In this document: one piece after another, positions 1-9,226 of the stretch
How positions within the stretch are numbered: position 1 is the stretch's first letter
Layout: every line of letters starts with the position of its first letter
Source of the DNA: Candidatus Pullichristensenella stercorigallinarum
Lineage (GTDB): Bacteria; Bacillota; Clostridia; Christensenellales; Aristaeellaceae
Length of the DNA: 34,545 nt
Direction of reading: 5' to 3'
Assembly: GCA_018712945.1 (NCBI GenBank)
Contig: DVFZ01000054.1
Location: 1 to 34,545, forward strand
Program-made: the position numbers and the translations under genes
Notes under the pieces: generated by a model
Seen by the model: only the letters and a program-made list of their open reading frames with translations
Told to the model about the DNA's origin: nothing
Database searches by the model: none

Positions 1-458
1 TCAACAACCGCTGGCTGGGCGGCACGCTGACCAACTTCCGCACCATCCGCACCCGTATCGACCGCCTCAACGCCATCGACGCGATGGAGAAGAACGGTCA
101 GTTCGACGTGCTTCCCAAGAAGGAAGTCATCAAGCTGTGTGCCGAGCGTGAAAAGCTGCAGAAGAACCTGGGCGGCATCCGCGAAATGCGCAAGCTCCCC
201 GGCGCGCTGTTCATCGTCGACCCCCGCAAGGAGCGCATCGCCGTGGCCGAAGCCCGCGCGCTGGGCATCCCGATCGTGGCCATCGTCGATACCAACTGTG
301 ATCCCGATGAGATCGACTACGTCATCCCCGGCAACGACGACGCCATCCGCGCCGTGAAGCTCATCGCCGGCAAGCTGGCCGACGCCGTGCTCGAAGGCAA
401 GCAGGGCGAGCAGACCGACGCTGGCGACGCCCCCGCTGAGGAAGCTGCCGCTGAATAA
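1..458 (+). CDS. rpsB: 30S ribosomal protein S2, C-terminal part (5' end outside window)
   Basis: S2 is a structural protein of the small ribosomal subunit. The window opens inside the gene: reading from base 3 gives [16 protein letters not shown], the conserved [10 protein letters not shown] block of S2. It continues through [20 protein letters not shown] and [14 protein letters not shown], also typical of S2, and ends in a short Ala/Glu-rich tail (stop at 456-458). The ATG at 84 is internal and not the start. tsf follows 44 bases later on the same strand, which is the standard rpsB-tsf order, so the two are very likely cotranscribed. Only about the last 150 codons are present. Confidence 0.97.
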   Translation, partial: NNRWLGGTLTNFRTIRTRIDRLNAIDAMEKNGQFDVLPKKEVIKLCAEREKLQKNLGGIREMRKLPGALFIVDPRKERIAVAEARALGIPIVAIVDTNCDPDEIDYVIPGNDDAIRAVKLIAGKLADAVLEGKQGEQTDAGDAPAEEAAAE

Positions 459-502
459 ATTTTAAGACGGGACATACCGAAAACCGACAGGAGGTTTTTC
501 CA

Positions 503-1414
503 ATGGCTGAGATTAGCGCGAAAATCGTAATGGAGCTGCGCGGCCGCACGGGCGCGGGCATGATGGATTGCAAAAAGGCGCTTGCCGCCGTCGATGGCGA
601 CATGGAGAAGGCCATCGACTACCTGCGCGAGAAGGGCCTTGCCGCCGCCGCCAAAAAGCAGAGCCGCATTGCCGCCGAAGGCTTGGTGGGCAGCTTCGTT
701 TGCAAGGAGTGCGCCACGGGCGCGCTCGTAGAGGTCAACTGCGAGACGGACTTCGTGGCCAAGACCGATAAGTTCAAGGCCCTGGTCGCGGATGTTGCCG
801 AGCATGTGGCCAAGAAGAACCCCGCCGATGTGGACGAGCTGCTCAAGCAGCCCTTCTTCAAGGACGAGGCGACCACCATCGAGCAGATGGTCACCGCCGC
901 CACCGCTGAAATCGGCGAGAAGATTTCCATCCGCCGCTTCGTGCGCTACGAGGGCGGCATCGTGGAAAGCTACATCCACATGGGCGGTAAGGTCGGCGTG
1001 CTGGTGCAGGCCGAGGGCGAGCCGAACGAGGAAGTTATCCACGACGTAGCCCTGCAGATCGCCGCCGCTTCCCCGGTCGCGCCGGAGTATGTGCGCCGCG
1101 AAGAAGTTGATCCCTCTCATCTCGAGCATGAGAAGGAGATTCTCATCGCCCAGGCCCGCAATGAGGGCAAGCCGGAGAACATCATCGAAAAGATGGTTCA
1201 GGGCCGCATCGTCAAGTTCTACAAGGAGGTCTGCCTCCTCGAGCAGGCGTTTGTCAAGGATGCGGACATCAGCGTCGGCAAGATGATCGAGCAGAAGGCC
1301 AAGGGTCTCAACATTGTGCGCTTTACCCGCTATAAGATGGGCGACGGCCTTGAGAAAAAGGTCAACGACCTGGCCGCCGAAGTCGCAGAGCAGATTGGCT
1401 CAATGCAGAAGTAA
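503..1414 (+). CDS. tsf: Elongation factor Ts
   Basis: EF-Ts is the guanine-nucleotide exchange factor that recycles EF-Tu-GDP during translation. The 303-residue product has the family's usual length. It starts with the UBA-like N-terminal domain, including the [12 protein letters not shown] motif (residues 16-27), and then carries the [10 protein letters not shown] core motif that contacts EF-Tu. The start is set by a strong Shine-Dalgarno site, CAGGAGG, just before ATG 503. It lies directly after rpsB and is followed by a hairpin terminator at 1427-1455, so rpsB-tsf looks like a self-contained unit. Confidence 0.98.
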   Translation: MAEISAKIVMELRGRTGAGMMDCKKALAAVDGDMEKAIDYLREKGLAAAAKKQSRIAAEGLVGSFVCKECATGALVEVNCETDFVAKTDKFKALVADVAEHVAKKNPADVDELLKQPFFKDEATTIEQMVTAATAEIGEKISIRRFVRYEGGIVESYIHMGGKVGVLVQAEGEPNEEVIHDVALQIAAASPVAPEYVRREEVDPSHLEHEKEILIAQARNEGKPENIIEKMVQGRIVKFYKEVCLLEQAFVKDADISVGKMIEQKAKGLNIVRFTRYKMGDGLEKKVNDLAAEVAEQIGSMQK

Positions 1415-1426
1415 ACCTTCACATTC

Positions 1427-1455
1427 GGGGGAACGCAGCGGCGTTCCCCTTTTTT
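1427..1455 (+). terminator. Rho-independent terminator after tsf
   Basis: A perfect 9-bp stem (GGGGAACGC at 1428-1436, GCGTTCCCC at 1441-1449) with loop AGCG is followed by six T (1450-1455). It sits 12 bases after the tsf stop and about 30 before pyrH. It should therefore end or attenuate rpsB-tsf transcription before pyrH. Confidence 0.9.
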
Positions 1456-1485
1456 CAGGCGCGAAGAACGATAGGGGAGGAACGC

Positions 1486-2202
1486 ATGTACAAGCGCATT
1501 ATACTCAAATTGAGTGGTGAGGCCCTTGCGCCGGAGACGCTGGAAAAGGGCAAAATTCCGACCTTTGACGCCCTGCGCGTGGAGGAAGTGGCGCGCGTGA
1601 TCGCCGAGCTTTCCAATATGGGCGTGCAGGTGGGCGTAATCATGGGCGGCGGCAATATCTGGCGCGGCCGCTTTTCCGAGGAAATGAACGCCGTCAACGC
1701 CGATCAGATGGGCATGCTGGCCACGGTCATCAATGCGCTGGTCGTCGAGGATGCCCTCTGCCGCATGGGCAAGAAGGCCACGGTGTTTACCGCGCAAGAA
1801 ATGAACCGCTTTGCCCGCCTCTACACTGCCAAGGCTGCCATTGAGTGCTTGGAAAACGGCGAGATCGTGCTGCTGGCGGGCGGCACTGGCAATCCCTTTT
1901 TCACGACGGATACGGGCGCTGCCCTGCGCGCGGCGGAGCTCAAAGCCGACGCGGTGTTCAAGGGCACGACGGTGGAAGGCGTCTACGACAGCGACCCGCG
2001 CAAGAATCCGGACGCAAAGCTCATCCGCGATATCAGCTACCGCGAGGCGGTAACGCGCGGCCTGCGCGTGATGGATCTGACCGCCTTTATGCTCTGCATG
2101 GAGCAAAAGGTGCCGGTGGTGCGGGTGTTTTCCATGGAAAACCTCGGCAATATCCTCCGCGTGGCGGCGGGAGAGGAACTGGGAACCACTATTCACGAAT
2201 AG
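1486..2202 (+). CDS. pyrH: UMP kinase (uridylate kinase)
   Basis: PyrH phosphorylates UMP to UDP in pyrimidine nucleotide synthesis; bacterial enzymes are hexamers of the amino-acid kinase fold. The 238-residue product is the family's normal length. Visible motifs are the N-terminal KLSGEAL, the glycine-rich MGGGNIWRG, and GGTGNPFFTTDTGAALRAAE near residue 130. ATG 1486 is preceded by GGGGAGGAA. The gene lies just past the tsf terminator, so it depends on read-through or on a promoter I could not identify in the 30-base gap. In most bacteria frr comes next; here a Crp-type regulator follows instead. Confidence 0.97.
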   Translation: MYKRIILKLSGEALAPETLEKGKIPTFDALRVEEVARVIAELSNMGVQVGVIMGGGNIWRGRFSEEMNAVNADQMGMLATVINALVVEDALCRMGKKATVFTAQEMNRFARLYTAKAAIECLENGEIVLLAGGTGNPFFTTDTGAALRAAELKADAVFKGTTVEGVYDSDPRKNPDAKLIRDISYREAVTRGLRVMDLTAFMLCMEQKVPVVRVFSMENLGNILRVAAGEELGTTIHE

Positions 2203-2320
2203 CGCGGATGCGGGGCCTTCACATCTGGAGGGCCTCGCGAGGCGTTTGCGGGAGCCGTCGCCGGAAATCAGGCGTTGGGCATGGGGAATGGAGGAATGAG
2301 AAAAAGACGGGGGAAACAGC

Positions 2321-2992
2321 ATGAACGATTTGCAAATACTCGCGCAATCAGCGCTGTTCCGGGGCGTCGATGCGGCGGATCTTTCCGCCATGCTCAACTG
2401 CCTGGATGCGCGCAGGCGCTACTTCCGCCGCGGTGAAATGATTTTGCGCGCGGGCGATTTGGCTTTGGAGTTTGGTGTGGTGTTGGAGGGCGGCGTGCGG
2501 GCAGAGCGCGTGGACGCCTGGGGCAACCGTTCCATTCTCGAACGCTTCGGCCCGGGCGAAACATTTGCCGAGGCCTACGCCTGTGTGGATGGCGAACCGC
2601 TGCTGACCGACGTCGTGGCGGCCACGGATTGTAGCATCCTTTTTTTGGACGCCACGCGCATTTTGACGCTGTGCCCGTCCTCCTGCCCCCATCACGTCCA
2701 GCTGTTGCGCAATCTGCTTACGGGCATGGCCGCGAAAAACATACTGCTCTCCCGCAAAATGCGCCTGATTACGCCGCGCACCATCCGCGAGCGGCTGCTT
2801 GCCTATCTGTCGGGCGAGGCTGTGCGCCGGGGTGCACATACGTTCGTTATCCCCTTTGACCGGCAGCAGCTTGCGGATTATCTCTCTGTGGAGCGCAGCG
2901 CCCTTTCGGCGGAGCTTTCCAAAATGCGCCGTGATGGGCTGATCGAATGCCAGAAAAACCGCTTTACGCTTTTGACGCGGGAGGAGGACTGA
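2321..2992 (+). CDS. Crp/Fnr-family transcriptional regulator
   Basis: A 223-residue protein with the Crp/Fnr layout. Residues about 10-120 form a cyclic-nucleotide-binding-like beta-roll (FRRGEMILRAGD, then FGPGETFAEAYACVDGEP). A long dimerisation helix follows, then a winged helix-turn-helix at about 181-210 (RQQLADYLSVERSALSAELS). The N-terminal four-cysteine pattern of oxygen-sensing Fnr is absent; cysteines are scattered (27, 88, 104, 118, 122). The ligand is therefore unknown. The Shine-Dalgarno site before ATG 2321 is modest (GGGGGAAACAGC). The stop is followed closely by the next gene, suggesting a small operon with the unknown, Nudix and GNAT genes downstream. Crp-fold identity is secure; target genes are not known. 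Confidence 0.9.
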   Translation: MNDLQILAQSALFRGVDAADLSAMLNCLDARRRYFRRGEMILRAGDLALEFGVVLEGGVRAERVDAWGNRSILERFGPGETFAEAYACVDGEPLLTDVVAATDCSILFLDATRILTLCPSSCPHHVQLLRNLLTGMAAKNILLSRKMRLITPRTIRERLLAYLSGEAVRRGAHTFVIPFDRQQLADYLSVERSALSAELSKMRRDGLIECQKNRFTLLTREED

Positions 2993-2994
2993 AT

Positions 2995-3462
2995 GTGCGC
3001 AGCAGGAGGGAAGTAAATCTGCGAAAAGCCGTCCGGCGTGGCCGCGCGTTGATAGCGGGCGGAAACCTGCCCGCGCCCAACCGCAAAACCGCCGCCGAAC
3101 TCCTGGCCTGGCTCCAAGACCGCTATCATCTGCTTCCTTTGCAAAGTAAGCGGGCGCTGGCCGTGGCGCGGGACAACGTGCTTTTCAACCCGCCCCTGCG
3201 GGAAAAGCTGCCGCCGGGAGAAAAGCCGCGCCCCGCCGCCTTCGCCATACCGGGCTTTGGCGGCAAATGGCCCGTGTATGTGTTTATCGACCTGGCCTCG
3301 GGCTGTTTCTCCGTCGAAGACAATGCAGAACTGCGCGACCGCCTGACCGCTGTACAGGGCCTGGACGCGGACGATTTGCGCAACCCCTGGATGGTGTACA
3401 ATTATATGCGTTGCAAAAAGCTCTATGGGGAGGATGGCGATGGACATACTGCGCGCCCTTGA
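2995..3462 (+). CDS. Protein of unknown function (GTG start)
   Basis: I do not recognise this family. The frame is open from 2947, but GTG 2995 is the likely start: GGGAGGAGG lies just upstream and the codon is two bases past the Crp-type regulator's stop, whereas ATG 2947 is inside that gene with no good ribosome site. The product is about 155 residues, soluble, basic at the N-terminus (RSRREVNLRKAVRRGRAL) with a central AIPGFGGKWPVYVFIDL stretch. There are no membrane segments, signal peptide or obvious metal-binding residues. It overlaps the following Nudix gene by 23 bases, consistent with translational coupling. A role related to the neighbouring Nudix or GNAT enzyme is only a guess. Confidence 0.75.
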   Translation: MRSRREVNLRKAVRRGRALIAGGNLPAPNRKTAAELLAWLQDRYHLLPLQSKRALAVARDNVLFNPPLREKLPPGEKPRPAAFAIPGFGGKWPVYVFIDLASGCFSVEDNAELRDRLTAVQGLDADDLRNPWMVYNYMRCKKLYGEDGDGHTARP

Positions 3463-4015
3463 AACCTATGTGCCTTTCAATGAACAGGAGGAGCGCGACC
3501 GGCGCGAAATCTTGCGCGCCATGGCTGAACACGAGGATATATTCCTGCGCTCGTGCATGCTCATGCACATGACCGCCTCGGCGTGGATTGTCAACGCCCG
3601 CCGCGACCGCGCGCTGATGGCCTGGCACAACATCTACCGCTCCTGGTCGTGGCTGGGCGGCCATGCGGACGGCGAGCGCGACCTGCTGGGCGTCGCCCTG
3701 CGCGAGGCGCGCGAGGAAAGTGGCCTTCATCACGTGCGCCCGGTGGACGAAAGCATTTTTTCCGTGGAAATCCTCACCGTGGACGGCCACGAGAAGCGCG
3801 GCGCATATGTGCCGTCGCACCTGCATCTGAACGTGACCTATCTGCTCGAGGGCGACGAGCGCGACGCGCTGGAGATAAAGCCCGACGAAAACAGCGGCGT
3901 GCGCTGGTTCAGTCTGGATGAAGCGGTCGCCGCCTCTGCCGAGCCGTGGATGCGCGCGCGCGTCTATGAAAAGCTCAACCAAAAATTGCGCGCGGGGAAG
4001 GAATGCCAGGCATGA
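3440..4015 (+). CDS. Nudix hydrolase
   Basis: Nudix enzymes hydrolyse nucleoside diphosphates linked to another moiety. The Nudix box is at residues 74-96 (counted from ATG 3440): G74, then R88-E89-A90-R91-E92-E93-S94-G95-L96, which supplies the metal-binding glutamates. The box position normally occupied by the first Glu is Arg80, with Glu79 beside it. The upstream segment MTASAWIVNARRDRALM matches the usual first strands. Three ATGs compete (3425, 3434, 3440); GGGGAGG at 3427-3433 gives correct spacing only to 3440, for a product of 191 residues. The stop overlaps the next start as ATGA. The substrate cannot be told from sequence. Confidence 0.92.
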   Translation: MDILRALETYVPFNEQEERDRREILRAMAEHEDIFLRSCMLMHMTASAWIVNARRDRALMAWHNIYRSWSWLGGHADGERDLLGVALREAREESGLHHVRPVDESIFSVEILTVDGHEKRGAYVPSHLHLNVTYLLEGDERDALEIKPDENSGVRWFSLDEAVAASAEPWMRARVYEKLNQKLRAGKECQA

Positions 4016-4572
4016 GAACCTTTAGAATGGCGACGGTCGCGGACGCAAAAGCGCTGCTGGCCATCTACGCGCCCTATACCGAGGGCACGGCCAGCTTTGA
4101 GGAAGGCCCGCCTTCTCTGGAGGAATTCGCCGGACGCATCCGGGAAATTTCGGCGGTCTACCCTTATATCGTCTGCGAAGTGGACGGCGAGATTGCCGGC
4201 TATGCCTACGCGCACCGCTACAAGGAACGCGCCGCCTACCGATGGAACGTGGAAGTGACCGTCTATCTCAAGCCCTCCTTCCACCGGCAGGGCATTGGCC
4301 GCGCCCTGATGGCGCGCCTGCTGGAAATGCTCAGGCGGCAGGGCGTGCGCATGGCGTATAGCTGCATTACATTGCCCAACCCGGCCAGCACCGGCCTGCA
4401 CGCCGCCATAGGCTTTACAGAGGCGGGCGTGCTCACCGACGCGGGCTGGAAAAACGGCGCGTGGCGCGACGTAATCTGGATGCAGAAGCGCCTGTCCGAC
4501 GCGCCGGAAACGCCGGAGGAGATTGTTCCCATCGGCAAAGTAGATGTAAGCGACCTGTTGGGGAGCAAATAA
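4012..4572 (+). CDS. GNAT-family N-acetyltransferase (phosphinothricin/MnaT-like)
   Basis: GNAT enzymes move an acetyl group from acetyl-CoA to an amine. The protein (186 residues) resembles the PAT/MnaT (YncA) group that acetylates amino-acid-like compounds: it begins FRMATVADAKALLAIYAPY and has GTASFEEGPPS near residue 30. The acetyl-CoA pyrophosphate loop is R92-Q-G-I-G-R97. The C-terminal half carries NPASTGLHAAIGF and GAWRDVIWMQKRL, both usual in this group. ATG 4012 is chosen over 4003 because GGGGAAGGA (3994-4002) spaces correctly to it and it forms an ATGA overlap with the Nudix stop. The natural substrate is unknown. Confidence 0.9.
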   Translation: MRTFRMATVADAKALLAIYAPYTEGTASFEEGPPSLEEFAGRIREISAVYPYIVCEVDGEIAGYAYAHRYKERAAYRWNVEVTVYLKPSFHRQGIGRALMARLLEMLRRQGVRMAYSCITLPNPASTGLHAAIGFTEAGVLTDAGWKNGAWRDVIWMQKRLSDAPETPEEIVPIGKVDVSDLLGSK

Positions 4573-4582
4573 ACACATATTG

Positions 4583-4614
4583 AACCGCCTGTCCGTTGCC
4601 GTGGGCAGGCGGTT
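4583..4614 (+). terminator. Hairpin in convergent gap (possible terminator)
   Basis: A 12-bp stem with one G-T wobble (AACCGCCTGTCC at 4583-4594, GGGCAGGCGGTT at 4603-4614) with an 8-base loop starts 11 bases after the acetyltransferase stop. The T tract is very short, so alone it would be a weak terminator; it may act with the hairpin at 4673-4712. Confidence 0.5.
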
Positions 4615-4672
4615 TGATGCGCCCTGTGGTCAATTTCCCCGCCATGCAGGAGAGCGCCCGTTGACAACATAC

Positions 4673-4712
4673 AAACGACCGCTGCCCATAGCCTGGACAG
4701 ACGGTCGTTTTT
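4673..4712 (+). terminator. Rho-independent terminator in convergent gap
   Basis: A perfect 9-bp stem (AAACGACCG at 4673-4681, CGGTCGTTT at 4702-4710) is followed by T4708-T4712 on the plus strand. It lies between the convergent acetyltransferase (plus) and DUF2812 gene (minus) and may serve both directions. With the first hairpin it accounts for most of this 216-base intergenic gap. Confidence 0.75.
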
Positions 4713-4788
4713 CATGCCGTTTTCGCGGCTTGCCGTGCGCATCCCCACAGGTTGGGCGCAGGCACGACAGCCTCATAAAGCGCCTCCG

Positions 4789-5910
4789 TCATCGCTCTTC
4801 TTCCCCTTCCAGCGCCGCGCAGACGGTTTCAAAATCCGTGGCGGGGGAGAGGAAGAAAAGCGCCACGCGCGCGCCGTCGCGCAGGCAGACGAATGTATCG
4901 CCGGTGCGCGTCGCCCCAAAGAACAGCGCGCCCAGCCCCAGCGCTTCCAGCGTTTCTGTTTCCGCCTCCGTGCCTCCATAGGACTCGAAAAAAGAGCGTT
5001 CCTGTTCGTATATGCGCTCCACCACCCATTCCCAGCGACAATCATAGAGTTCTGCGGACAGCGAATGCGCGCCATCCGCTTCGCTGTAACGCGCGATGCG
5101 TGGCGCGAAGAATGTGCCCTCCTGCGCCTCGCCTGCAAACGCGCCCTCCGCGCCATAGACGGCTTCCAGCCGCAGCGGCGCTTCCGCCGCCGCCGGCGCC
5201 GCGCCCTGCCAGGGATTGGGCAGCATGTTCATGGCGCTCATGACCACAAGCGCGATGAACAAAACAAACATACCCACAGACGTCCAGACATCCGCGGAGC
5301 GGTACCAGCGGTAAAAGAGCGCCTTTTCGCCGCGTTCAGGCGCGCTGCGCAGTCCCGCAAGCCCGCGCGCAAGCACGCAGCAGGCTGCGATGAGGCCCCA
5401 GAGCAACAACAGGCCGACGGCCAGCAGCGGGGAAATGGAAGTCCACATGTACAGAAAAAGGTCGGCGCGCACAAAAGAGATCACCACAACCGCCGCAAAC
5501 GCCAGCCACGGCAGCGCCTTCAGCAGCATTAGCCACGGCAACCGGCGGCGCACGGTCGCGGCGGTCACATCGTCCGTGAAATCCCGCGCCGTTCCTTCCC
5601 GATCCACAAAAATGAAAACGCCCTCGCGCGCATCCAGCGCTTCCCAGCCCTCGTGCCGCCGCGCCTCCAGAAAGGCGGCGGTTTCGTCGTCAAAGTCACG
5701 CTTGTGAAGGCGGGACCGCCGGGCCACGGCCCGGTAGCGCGCGTGCGCATTGTCGCGCGCAAGCGTGATGGACGATCCATCCTCAAATTCCCTGAACGAC
5801 CAGCCCTCGCCGGACTTTTCGTTCAGCCAATGCTCCAGCGCGCGCGTACACAGCCAGAAATCCGGCACGAGACGGTATTCCTCTTCCCGCATCCCCAATG
5901 TAAACCCCAT
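4789..5910 (-). CDS. DUF2812-type membrane protein
   Basis: A 373-residue protein of unknown function. The N-terminal part has two similar segments, ALEHWLNEKSGEGWSF (about 24-39) and FLEARRHEGWEAL (about 80-92). The repeated WL-x-GW pattern is what I associate with DUF2812. Three membrane helices follow at about 125-148, 158-182 and 209-228, then an extracytoplasmic C-terminal region of about 140 residues. Start ATG 5910 is preceded by AGGGAGG at short spacing. It follows the GrpB gene by 9 bases on the same strand and is probably cotranscribed. DUF2812 genes often sit beside PadR regulators; none is here. Family assignment is moderate. Confidence 0.8.
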   Translation of the reverse strand: MGFTLGMREEEYRLVPDFWLCTRALEHWLNEKSGEGWSFREFEDGSSITLARDNAHARYRAVARRSRLHKRDFDDETAAFLEARRHEGWEALDAREGVFIFVDREGTARDFTDDVTAATVRRRLPWLMLLKALPWLAFAAVVVISFVRADLFLYMWTSISPLLAVGLLLLWGLIAACCVLARGLAGLRSAPERGEKALFYRWYRSADVWTSVGMFVLFIALVVMSAMNMLPNPWQGAAPAAAEAPLRLEAVYGAEGAFAGEAQEGTFFAPRIARYSEADGAHSLSAELYDCRWEWVVERIYEQERSFFESYGGTEAETETLEALGLGALFFGATRTGDTFVCLRDGARVALFFLSPATDFETVCAALEGEEER

Positions 5911-5919
5911 GATCCTCCC

Positions 5920-6444
5920 TCACTCCCCGTTTTGCCGGTACCATTCCAGCGCGCGCTTTTCCAGCGCCTGCACAAATGCGTCCTTGCCGTCGCAATAGCC
6001 CTCCCAGTCGCAGGGGAAGCGCGCTGCCAGCGTCTTTTTCAGATTCCCGTAGGCGCGCGCTTCGTCCGGATGGGCACGCAGGTAGGCGGGCACGGCCAGG
6101 TGGCGCTCGATGGCGGCGCGGTTGTCCGCGGCAAAGATATGTACGTGGTGGGTGCGCTCGTCGCCGCCCTTGTGGAAATAGTGCCGCCCGGGAATGCCGA
6201 ATTCGCCCATCGCCGTGTAGCCGAGGGCGGCGAACGCGGCGTTGCAAAGATCCACGGCGGCGATGTCGCGCACGACGGGCAGTATGTCGATGATGGGCTT
6301 GGCGGCCAGGCCCGGCACGCTGGTCGAGCCAATGTGGTGGATGGAAACGAGGTTGTCCCCAAGAATGGCGGCGATGCGCTCCGCCTCGCGCGCGTAAGCC
6401 TGCGCCCATTCCGGGCGGTGATCCACAACAACGATTTTTCGCAT
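5920..6444 (-). CDS. GrpB-family protein (nucleotidyltransferase fold)
   Basis: The GrpB (UPF0157) family has a nucleotidyltransferase-like fold; the biochemical role of most members is unknown. The 174-residue product has the family's usual length and signature: HIGSTSVPGLAAKPIIDILPVV (two pieces near residues 40-60), then GRHYFHKGGDERTHHVHIF. The frame is open much further upstream, but ATG 6444 has GGAG sites just before it, a good sigma-70 promoter 22 bases away, and begins the conserved VVDHRPEWAQAYAREA core. It is the first gene of a two-gene minus-strand operon with the DUF2812 protein. Confidence 0.92.
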   Translation of the reverse strand: MRKIVVVDHRPEWAQAYAREAERIAAILGDNLVSIHHIGSTSVPGLAAKPIIDILPVVRDIAAVDLCNAAFAALGYTAMGEFGIPGRHYFHKGGDERTHHVHIFAADNRAAIERHLAVPAYLRAHPDEARAYGNLKKTLAARFPCDWEGYCDGKDAFVQALEKRALEWYRQNGE

Positions 6445-6465
6445 TGATCTCCACTCCTTGCCGCG

Positions 6466-6494
6466 ATTATACCATGTTTTCCCGGCCGCTTCAA
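6466..6494 (-). promoter_or_regulatory. Sigma-70-type promoter for grpB-family operon
   Basis: On the minus strand TTGAAG (6494-6489) is separated by exactly 17 bases from TATAAT (6471-6466). The predicted transcription start is about 15 bases before ATG 6444, close to the ribosome site. It is back to back with the azlC promoter. Confidence 0.75.
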
Positions 6495-6522
6495 CCGCCG
6501 CGCCCCGCAACCCAAACTTTGC

Positions 6523-6551
6523 TTGAAACGCATATTTTTTCGTGATAGAAT
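6523..6551 (+). promoter_or_regulatory. Sigma-70-type promoter for azlCD
   Basis: TTGAAA (6523-6528), a 17-base spacer and TAGAAT (6546-6551). The expected start near 6558 leaves a leader of about 16 bases before the chosen TTG start at 6574. The two divergent -35 boxes are 28 bases apart. Confidence 0.75.
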
Positions 6552-6573
6552 ATGATTCTTGGAGGCGGTCATA

Positions 6574-7257
6574 TTGCGCAGAGAAATCACATACGCGCTC
6601 AGGCGGACGGTTCCCGTTGCCTGCGGTTACATATTCCTCGGCATGGCGTTTGGCATATTGCTCAGCGAGGCGGGCTACGGCCCTGCGTGGGCGCTGGCCT
6701 CCAGCCTGTTTGTTTACGCCGGTTCCATGCAGTTTGTCATGGTATCGCTCCTGGCGGCGGGCGCGCCTCTGTACACTGTGGCGGTGACGACGTTCCTTGT
6801 CAACGCCCGCCATATCTTCTACGGCCTCGGCTTTATCGAAAAGTACCGGGGCATGGGCAGGCGCTTTCCCTACATGGTTTTTTCCCTGACGGACGAGACG
6901 TACAGCGTGCTCTGCTCCATGGACCCGCCAGACGGCCTGGACTGGAACGACTGTGCCTTTTACGTATCGCTGTTTGACCAGTTTTACTGGGTGCTCGGCT
7001 CGGTGCTGGGCGCGGCGTTGGGACAGGCCATTCCCGTGGATTTGACAGGCATTGATTTTTCGATGACGGCGCTGTTTGTGGTCATTTTTGTCGATCAGTG
7101 GAAGCAGTTCCCCTCGCACATCCCGGCGCTCACGGGCCTTTTGTGCGCGCTGGCGTCGCTTTTGCTGTTTGGGCCGGATAACTTCCTGCTCATCGCCCTG
7201 ATTGCGGCGGTGGCCATTCTTGCTGCCCTGCGGGGCAAATTGGAGGGAAACGCATGA
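6574..7257 (+). CDS. azlC: Branched-chain amino-acid exporter, large subunit AzlC
   Basis: AzlC pairs with AzlD to form a membrane exporter of branched-chain amino acids and analogues (azaleucine resistance in Bacillus subtilis). The 227-residue hydrophobic product carries family segments GYIFLGMAFGILLSEAGYG, SSLFVYAGSMQFVMVSL and TFLVNARHIFYGL. The frame contains two TTG candidates. TTG 6574 is preferred because GGAGG at 6561-6565 lies 8 bases upstream; TTG 6559 would fall at the predicted transcription start. It shares an ATGA overlap with azlD, so the two are translationally coupled. No Lrp-type regulator (azlB) is adjacent. Confidence 0.93.
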   Translation: MRREITYALRRTVPVACGYIFLGMAFGILLSEAGYGPAWALASSLFVYAGSMQFVMVSLLAAGAPLYTVAVTTFLVNARHIFYGLGFIEKYRGMGRRFPYMVFSLTDETYSVLCSMDPPDGLDWNDCAFYVSLFDQFYWVLGSVLGAALGQAIPVDLTGIDFSMTALFVVIFVDQWKQFPSHIPALTGLLCALASLLLFGPDNFLLIALIAAVAILAALRGKLEGNA

Positions 7258-7577
7258 ACGCTGTATATGTCATTGCGGTAACGGCGCTGGTGACGGTGCT
7301 TACGCGCTTTTTGCCCTTCGCCGTGTTTGGCAAGCGGCCGCTGCCCCGCGTGGTGGTATACCTTGGGCGCGTTTTGCCGCCGGCAATCATGGCGGCGCTG
7401 GTGGTATATTGCCTGAAGGATATAGATCTGACCGCGTTTCCCTTTGGTTTGGCTCAACTGATCAGCGTGGCGGTGACGGCGCTTGTTCATCTCTGGCGGC
7501 GCAACACACTTTTGAGCATCGCCCTGGGAACGGCCTGTTACATGGTGCTTATTCGTACGGTTTTCCTGATTCTATAA
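7254..7577 (+). CDS. azlD: Branched-chain amino-acid exporter, small subunit AzlD
   Basis: A 107-residue, almost entirely hydrophobic protein with about four membrane helices and the AzlD-family features ALVTVLTRFLPFAVF (residues about 10-24) and VVYLGRVLPPAIMAALVVYCL. AzlD is the small partner of AzlC. ATG 7254 overlaps the azlC stop in an ATGA. I saw no convincing terminator after it. Confidence 0.93.
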   Translation: MNAVYVIAVTALVTVLTRFLPFAVFGKRPLPRVVVYLGRVLPPAIMAALVVYCLKDIDLTAFPFGLAQLISVAVTALVHLWRRNTLLSIALGTACYMVLIRTVFLIL

Positions 7578-7649
7578 GAAAATTTCCTGTTTTTCACAAA
7601 ACACATACCACTATTTTCAAATTTGGCACATCCTTTTTAAGTTCAGGCA

Positions 7650-7677
7650 TTGACTTTGCCCCAATATTCGGTAGAAT
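7650..7677 (+). promoter_or_regulatory. Probable sigma-70 promoter of the sugar ABC importer operon
   Basis: TTGACT (7650-7655), a 16-base spacer and TAGAAT (7672-7677), placing the start near 7684 and leaving a leader of about 35 bases before ATG 7719. The 70 bases upstream are AT-rich and hold imperfect direct repeats (see findings) that could be regulator sites. Confidence 0.65.
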
Positions 7678-7718
7678 TTAATTAACAATATGCTAAAACC
7701 GTGTTTGGGGGCGCCGCC

Positions 7719-9212
<1,494 letters not shown>

Positions 9213-9226
9213 TAGGGGGAAAGAAT

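Noticed and set aside
2232..2243. 12-bp palindrome GCCTCGCGAGGC after pyrH as a terminator
   Set aside because: There is no loop or T tract; in GC-rich DNA such a short palindrome is not informative.
4661..4690. TTGACA at 4661-4666 as a promoter in the convergent gap
   Set aside because: No -10 box lies at 16-18 bases and no plus-strand gene follows; the sequence is part of the terminator region.
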